DNA of 9,524 nt, taken from assembly GCA_027293665.1 (NCBI GenBank), contig JAPUFN010000021.1, positions 1 through 9,524 on the forward strand, read 5' to 3'. Below the pieces are notes generated by a model. That model was not told the DNA's origin. It ran no database searches and saw nothing but the letters and a program-made list of their open reading frames with translations. Position 1 is the first letter of the stretch, and each line of letters begins with the position of its first letter. A program made the translations under genes and the position numbers. This document shows positions 6,446 through 9,524 of the stretch, piece after piece. This stretch comes from Gammaproteobacteria bacterium (GTDB lineage: Bacteria; Pseudomonadota; Gammaproteobacteria; Pseudomonadales; Azotimanducaceae).

Positions 6446-7069
6446 ATGGAAGAACAGGCAAAAATTAATCGTGAGCTGCAGTTTGGTGTGCCTATCTACG
6501 AAGTAGATCTCCCCGATTTTGCCACTCACAAGCAAGCCCTGGTCGACCATTTCCTGGCATTGCGCAAGGACTCGCCAGGCACCAAATACAGCAATCAAGG
6601 GGGCTGGCACTCCTCGCAGAATCTGCATCATTCCAAGGAGCCGTCTGTCCAGTGGCTGTTGCAGCTTATAGCTCGGAGCGGTGTCCAGTGCATTCGTCAC
6701 GCCGGTAACGTTCCGGAGGACGCACAAATCGTCATGGCGAGTTGCTGGGTAATTATCAATGAGGCCGGTGATTGGAATATGCCCCATGCCCACTTCCCCT
6801 CGGACTGGTCCGGTGTTTGTTACATCGATCTCAACGAAAAGGCGACCAAAAGGACCAGAGCGGACAAGGATGGAGACATTATTTTTTTCGATCCCCTGCC
6901 GTTGGGGCCTCAGTATCGGCGGCCGCCCACGCTTACGAAAACGCCGGTTGATGGCAGAGTGTTCGTCTTCCCGGCTTATCTGGTCCATATGGTGGCGCCG
7001 CACTTTGAGAATAAGCCGCGGATTGCCGTGTCGTTCAATTTCAATCTGGTTCCTAAACAGAAAGCTTAA
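6446..7069 (+). CDS. Putative 2-oxoglutarate/Fe(II) oxygenase (TIGR02466 / 2OG-FeII_Oxy_5-like)
   Basis: From the ATG at 6446 the product has 207 residues. The frame is open upstream to 6320, but the extra 42 residues look non-coding (Arg/Val-rich, not family-like) and overlap the divergent promoter region. The family marks are the N-terminal FGVPIYEVDLPDF (13-25), GGWHSSQNL (52-60), and the core WVIINEAGDWNMPHAHFPSDWSGVCYI with His114/His116. IIFFDP (145-150) follows, then GRVFVFPAYLVHMVAPH (170-186) with the distal iron ligand His181, and RIAVSFNFN (192-200), where Arg192 should bind 2-oxoglutarate. In known members the pattern is NxHxHP...SGVYYV...FPxxLxHxVxPxxxxxxRIxxSFN, so the match is good. 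The substrate is unknown. A cupin (41 bp on) and a P450 follow on the same strand, making a probable oxidative operon. Confidence 0.85.
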   Translation: MEEQAKINRELQFGVPIYEVDLPDFATHKQALVDHFLALRKDSPGTKYSNQGGWHSSQNLHHSKEPSVQWLLQLIARSGVQCIRHAGNVPEDAQIVMASCWVIINEAGDWNMPHAHFPSDWSGVCYIDLNEKATKRTRADKDGDIIFFDPLPLGPQYRRPPTLTKTPVDGRVFVFPAYLVHMVAPHFENKPRIAVSFNFNLVPKQKA

Positions 7070-7071
7070 TC

Positions 7072-7094
7072 TTGAACACATCAGTGTGCTTCAA
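7072..7094 (+). other. Intergenic hairpin between the 2OG oxygenase and cupin genes
   Basis: TTGAACACA (7072-7080) pairs with TGTG (7085-7088) plus TTCAA (7090-7094), giving nine base pairs with one bulged C (7089) and a TCAG loop. It begins three bases after the oxygenase stop codon and ends about seven bases before the cupin GGGAG ribosome-binding site. No T-run follows, so an RNA-processing, stability or translation-control role is more plausible than termination. Conservation is untested. Confidence 0.4.
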
Positions 7095-7110
7095 ACAACG
7101 GGAGAAAATC

Positions 7111-7428
7111 ATGGCAGAGTCGATGGCAGCCATAGCGACCGAGATCATTTACGAAGATGAGCACGTTCGCGTCTGGAATCAGGTTATTCCAGCGGGCGCT
7201 GAGATAGAAAAGCACGAGCATCATAACGACTACTTCCTGCTGAATGTGGCCGGTAATGGACCGATCGACGTGACCTTTCATGAGGGCACAGGCGGCGATT
7301 ATGGCGAGCAGTTCAGCTTCACGCCAAAACCGGGCACTGCGGACTTTATAGCAAAAGGTCACATTGAGACGGCCAGCAATCAGGGCGAGGAGTACCGTGC
7401 GATCCTGGTGGAGTTGAAGAAAAGCTGA
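7111..7428 (+). CDS. Small single-domain cupin protein
   Basis: The ATG at 7111 follows a GGGAG ribosome-binding site by six bases and yields 105 residues; the open frame back to 7072 is mostly the intergenic hairpin and is rejected. The cupin signature is clear: EDEHVRVWNQVIPAGAEIEKHEHHNDYFLLNVAGNG (15-50). It gives the first cupin motif G(X)5HXH with His35 and His37, with His38 beside them. GTADFIAKGHIETASN (75-90) supplies the second-motif His84, and the last strand is YRAILVELKK (95-104). Family members of this size are metal-binding beta-barrels acting as sensors, isomerases or dioxygenase-like enzymes. The catalytic role here is unknown. It lies between the 2OG oxygenase (41 bp upstream) and the P450 (57 bp downstream). 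Confidence 0.88.
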   Translation: MAESMAAIATEIIYEDEHVRVWNQVIPAGAEIEKHEHHNDYFLLNVAGNGPIDVTFHEGTGGDYGEQFSFTPKPGTADFIAKGHIETASNQGEEYRAILVELKKS

Positions 7429-7485
7429 CGTGAGACCTGCAACCGACGGCTTGTCTTTGCAATCCTGAACCAACCGGATGCCCTA

Positions 7486-8625
7486 ATGCGACTGCTTGAT
7501 CCCACGCTTCTGGACGATCCGTATCCTGTCTACGCACAATGGCAGGAACGCACGCCGATCTGGCGTGATGAGGAGACCGGCGCCTGGGTGTTGACTCGCC
7601 ATGACGATGTTCGCTCGGTGTTGAAGAACTCGGCGGACTACTCGTCAAGCGCAATGGGCCAGGAGGGCGGTGGCTTCCCGCTGCCGCTGCTTACCGATGA
7701 TCCGCCGCGGCATACTCAGCTTCGCGGTCTCGTCGATCGGGCATTTACCGCGCGAATGCTCAAAGCTATCGAAGCAAGCGTGAATAGTTTCGCGCAGCAA
7801 ATGGTCGGCGATCTGCCACAGGGCGAAGGTGTTGATATCGTGCAGGCGCTCACAATTCCACTGCCGGTGGCTGTAATTTCCCAGATGATGGGAATCCCGG
7901 GTGATAGAGCGGAAGACTTCAAACGCTGGTCCGATGCACTGACCGGCACGCTGGCGGGCGCGTCAATCGAGGATCGGAAAAAGGATATCTTCGATATGGC
8001 AGCCTACTTCCACTCGCTGATCCCCGAACGGCGAAGTCATCCCGGGGATGATCTCGTGAGCGCTGTAGTCAATGCCGAGATCGACGGTGCGCGCTTGTCG
8101 GACGATGACATCGTTGGTTTTAACATTCTCCTGCTGATTGCAGGTAACGAGACGACGACAAATCTGTTGGGCAACTACCTCAATGTGCTGGCTGACCGAC
8201 CCGATCTATACGCACAACTCGTGGCTGATCCGACACTCATTGAAGCGGGTATCGAAGAGACACTGCGTTTCGATGCGCCGGTTCAATTTCTGATGCGCCG
8301 TGCGCTGCGGCCTATGCATTATCACGGTCAGGCTGTAGCGGTCGGAGAAAATGTGCACGTAATCATGGCGGCAGCAAACCGCGATCCGCGAAACTACGAT
8401 GCTCCGACCGAGTTCAGGCTTGATCGTAAGCGAAACCACCACCACACGTTCGGCTTCGGCGTTCATTTCTGTATTGGCGCACCGCTTGCGCGGATGGAAG
8501 CGAAAGCGGTCATGGGGGCGCTTGTCGCGCGATTTGACTCCCTGGAGCGAGCAGCCGGGAAAGACGAGCGGGTGCCTTCGCATCTGTTGCGTGGATTTGA
8601 TCACCTCTGGTTACAGTTTTCCTGA
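7486..8625 (+). CDS. Cytochrome P450 (soluble bacterial type)
   Basis: This is a complete 379-residue P450, slightly short but normal for bacterial soluble enzymes, which lack a membrane anchor. It opens with the usual DPTLLDDPYPVYAQW segment. Markers in order are DDPPRHTQLRGLV (71-83, helix C), the I-helix oxygen-activating AGNETTTN (219-226), the ExxR of helix K at Glu258-Arg261, the meander NRDPRNYDAPTEFRLDR (298-314), and the haem-binding FGFGVHFCIG (322-331), with Cys329 as the iron thiolate ligand, followed by PLARMEAK. All catalytic residues are intact. It should hydroxylate or otherwise oxidise a hydrophobic small molecule using electrons from a ferredoxin system, but no ferredoxin or reductase gene is visible. 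The start at 7486 has no strong ribosome-binding site (GGATG only). It is the third gene after the 2OG oxygenase and cupin and converges on DUF3500. Confidence 0.96.
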   Translation: MRLLDPTLLDDPYPVYAQWQERTPIWRDEETGAWVLTRHDDVRSVLKNSADYSSSAMGQEGGGFPLPLLTDDPPRHTQLRGLVDRAFTARMLKAIEASVNSFAQQMVGDLPQGEGVDIVQALTIPLPVAVISQMMGIPGDRAEDFKRWSDALTGTLAGASIEDRKKDIFDMAAYFHSLIPERRSHPGDDLVSAVVNAEIDGARLSDDDIVGFNILLLIAGNETTTNLLGNYLNVLADRPDLYAQLVADPTLIEAGIEETLRFDAPVQFLMRRALRPMHYHGQAVAVGENVHVIMAAANRDPRNYDAPTEFRLDRKRNHHHTFGFGVHFCIGAPLARMEAKAVMGALVARFDSLERAAGKDERVPSHLLRGFDHLWLQFS

Positions 8626-8627
8626 AT

Positions 8628-8644
8628 ACCTGTCGCTGACAGGT
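8628..8644. terminator. 7-bp GC-containing hairpin after the P450 gene
   Basis: ACCTGTC (8628-8634) and GACAGGT (8638-8644) are perfect inverted repeats with a three-base loop (GCT), placed two bases after the P450 stop. No T-run follows directly. It could end or protect the P450 transcript. Confidence 0.4.
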
Positions 8645-8663
8645 CTGCAAACGTCTACATCAC

Positions 8664-8680
8664 CGTCCTGCGGGCGTTTT
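8664..8680 (+). terminator. Short hairpin plus TTTT, possible intrinsic terminator for the P450 operon
   Basis: CGTCC (8664-8668) pairs with GGGCG (8672-8676), counting one G-U pair, around a three-base loop, and four T residues follow (8677-8680). The stem is short. The T-run reaches the stop codon of the convergent DUF3500 gene, so it would function only for plus-strand transcripts. Confidence 0.3.
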
Positions 8681-9524
8681 CAGTGTGCGTGTTGGATCAG
8701 GTGCTGGCGTAGCAGGTCCTTGCCGTAGTCGTTGCCATTGGGAGTGCGCACCACGGTATGCACGTGGACCTGGCTGGGCAGGTCCGGCCCGTCGAGGGCG
8801 ACGGGTTTTTGATGGTCGTACTCGATCATCACCACGGGGCTGTGAATACGGTAGTAGAAAATGCTCGTAAGATCGGTGCCGCCCACCCAGGCGAAGCGCG
8901 TAGCGTTCCAATGGCGATCAATTTCGCTGAGTTTTATCTCGGCATGCCCCTCACCGAGGTTACCGATGTAAAGAGCGATCAACTCACGAGCGCGTTCACG
9001 TTGCACAGATGTTAATTGCTCTAGAGAAATACCTGCGTACTCGACGATAGTGTTGTCCTGAAACAGTTCACCGCGATTGTCGTTGGTTGTTTTGGTTTGC
9101 TTGACGATAGCAACCGACCTCTGTGCCTCATCGAGAGAGTTGATGAGCGTAAGTCCCGCTGTGAGTTCCTCTTCGAGAATGGTTGTTCCGGCGAAGCGGC
9201 CAGTTGTTGCGCTGATGGGTTCCGAGCCCATGAACATGGGGGTCACCACCACCTGATCGCGGAGCAGGAAGTAGTTGATGATCAGGTGATGTCCGTCAAT
9301 CTGCCAGCCCCAGGGTTCGGTCATGGATGGCTCACCCATGATCGTGAACCAGTAGCGTTTTTCGCCGTACTGTTCGTGATCGTCCATGAGATCGGCGAGG
9401 TGGCCTTCCAGGCGCATGATGTCACGGCTGGTTTTGAGACCGCGTGCGCTCAGGCTGGCAGCGAGTAATTCCATCGCGGCACGCGACTGATGTTCGTTCA
9501 TCTCCAACAGCCCCACGCCCTGGC
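8680..9524 (-). CDS. DUF3500 family protein, N-terminus beyond right edge
   Basis: The frame is open from base 9524 down to the TGA at 8680-8682. An in-frame GTG at 9516 and ATG at 9501 exist, but the family normally extends further upstream, so the true start is likely outside the window. Counting from 9516 (278 residues), the DUF3500 landmarks are LLEMNEHQ (3-10), LLAASLSARG (17-26), IMRLEGHL (33-40), PWGWQIDGHHLIINY (68-82), TPMFMGSEP (92-100), and FAWVGG...FYYRIHSPVVMIEYD (208-234). VHVHTVVRTPNGNDYGKDLLRQH (250-272) ends the protein with its conserved HxH and NDxG-DLL elements. DUF3500 proteins are usually exported and contain many conserved histidines suggesting metal binding, but no activity is established. 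It converges with the P450, 54 bp apart. Confidence 0.88.
   Translation of the reverse strand, partial: QGVGLLEMNEHQSRAAMELLAASLSARGLKTSRDIMRLEGHLADLMDDHEQYGEKRYWFTIMGEPSMTEPWGWQIDGHHLIINYFLLRDQVVVTPMFMGSEPISATTGRFAGTTILEEELTAGLTLINSLDEAQRSVAIVKQTKTTNDNRGELFQDNTIVEYAGISLEQLTSVQRERARELIALYIGNLGEGHAEIKLSEIDRHWNATRFAWVGGTDLTSIFYYRIHSPVVMIEYDHQKPVALDGPDLPSQVHVHTVVRTPNGNDYGKDLLRQHLIQHAH

Noticed and set aside
6410..7081. 223-residue minus-strand frame opposite the 2OG oxygenase
   Set aside because: It is long but without any recognisable motif; the plus strand carries the HxH, distal His and RIAVSFN motifs and leads into the cupin and P450.
7081..7473. 130-residue minus-strand frame opposite the cupin
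   Set aside because: The plus-strand cupin has a ribosome-binding site and both cupin motifs; the minus frame is a shadow.
8206..8604. 132-residue minus-strand frame inside the P450
   Set aside because: It is antisense to the P450 ExxR to haem-binding region and has no protein-like features of its own.
1..9524. Mobile element, CRISPR array, tRNA, toxin-antitoxin or defence system
   Set aside because: No transposase or integrase frame, no regularly spaced repeats, no cloverleaf sequence and no known defence-protein motif was found on either strand.

Overview
This 9.5 kb window looks like ordinary bacterial chromosome, moderately GC-rich and densely coded, with Shine-Dalgarno-like sites before most genes. 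The gene mix is two alpha/beta hydrolases, a PhyH-type oxygenase, a second Fe(II)/2-oxoglutarate oxygenase, a class-I-type bacterial P450, an exported M20 amidohydrolase, a DUF3500 protein and an exported family of unknown function. It resembles marine or soil Gammaproteobacteria with large catabolic repertoires (Halieaceae/Woeseiaceae-like). That placement is an inference from gene content and residue style only. No rRNA, tRNA, transposase, phage gene, CRISPR array or integration scar was seen, and no gene-free stretch exceeds about 150 bases.

Layout. (1) 1-1386, minus strand: a membrane-anchored alpha/beta hydrolase, then a 50-residue membrane protein with a GTG start, then the first 90 codons of a phytanoyl-CoA dioxygenase-like gene that leaves the window at base 1. 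(2) 1491-2375, plus: a second alpha/beta hydrolase, divergent from the first. It converges on (3) 2393-3469, minus: an exported protein of unknown function. The two stop codons are 17 bp apart and form the outer part of a perfect 7-bp stem. (4) 3537-5758, plus: a probable three-gene operon of a small membrane protein, an exported M20 peptidase/amidohydrolase and a five-helix membrane protein. (5) 5834-6298, minus: an SRPBCC/AHSA1-type protein. (6) 6446-8625, plus: a 2OG-Fe(II) oxygenase, a small cupin and a cytochrome P450, closely spaced and co-directional. (7) 8680-9524, minus: a DUF3500 protein whose N-terminus lies beyond the right edge.

Functional reading. The theme is oxidative and hydrolytic small-molecule metabolism: three oxygenases of two chemistries, one cupin, two alpha/beta hydrolases and one amidohydrolase. 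No transporter, regulator, ferredoxin or reductase is visible, so substrates cannot be assigned and the P450 must obtain electrons from elsewhere. Nothing here is a convincing new defence, mobile or secretion system. The most worthwhile leads are the 2OG-oxygenase/cupin/P450 set with its internal hairpin, the unlisted 50-residue membrane protein, the exported protein of unknown function, and the amidohydrolase flanked by two membrane proteins.
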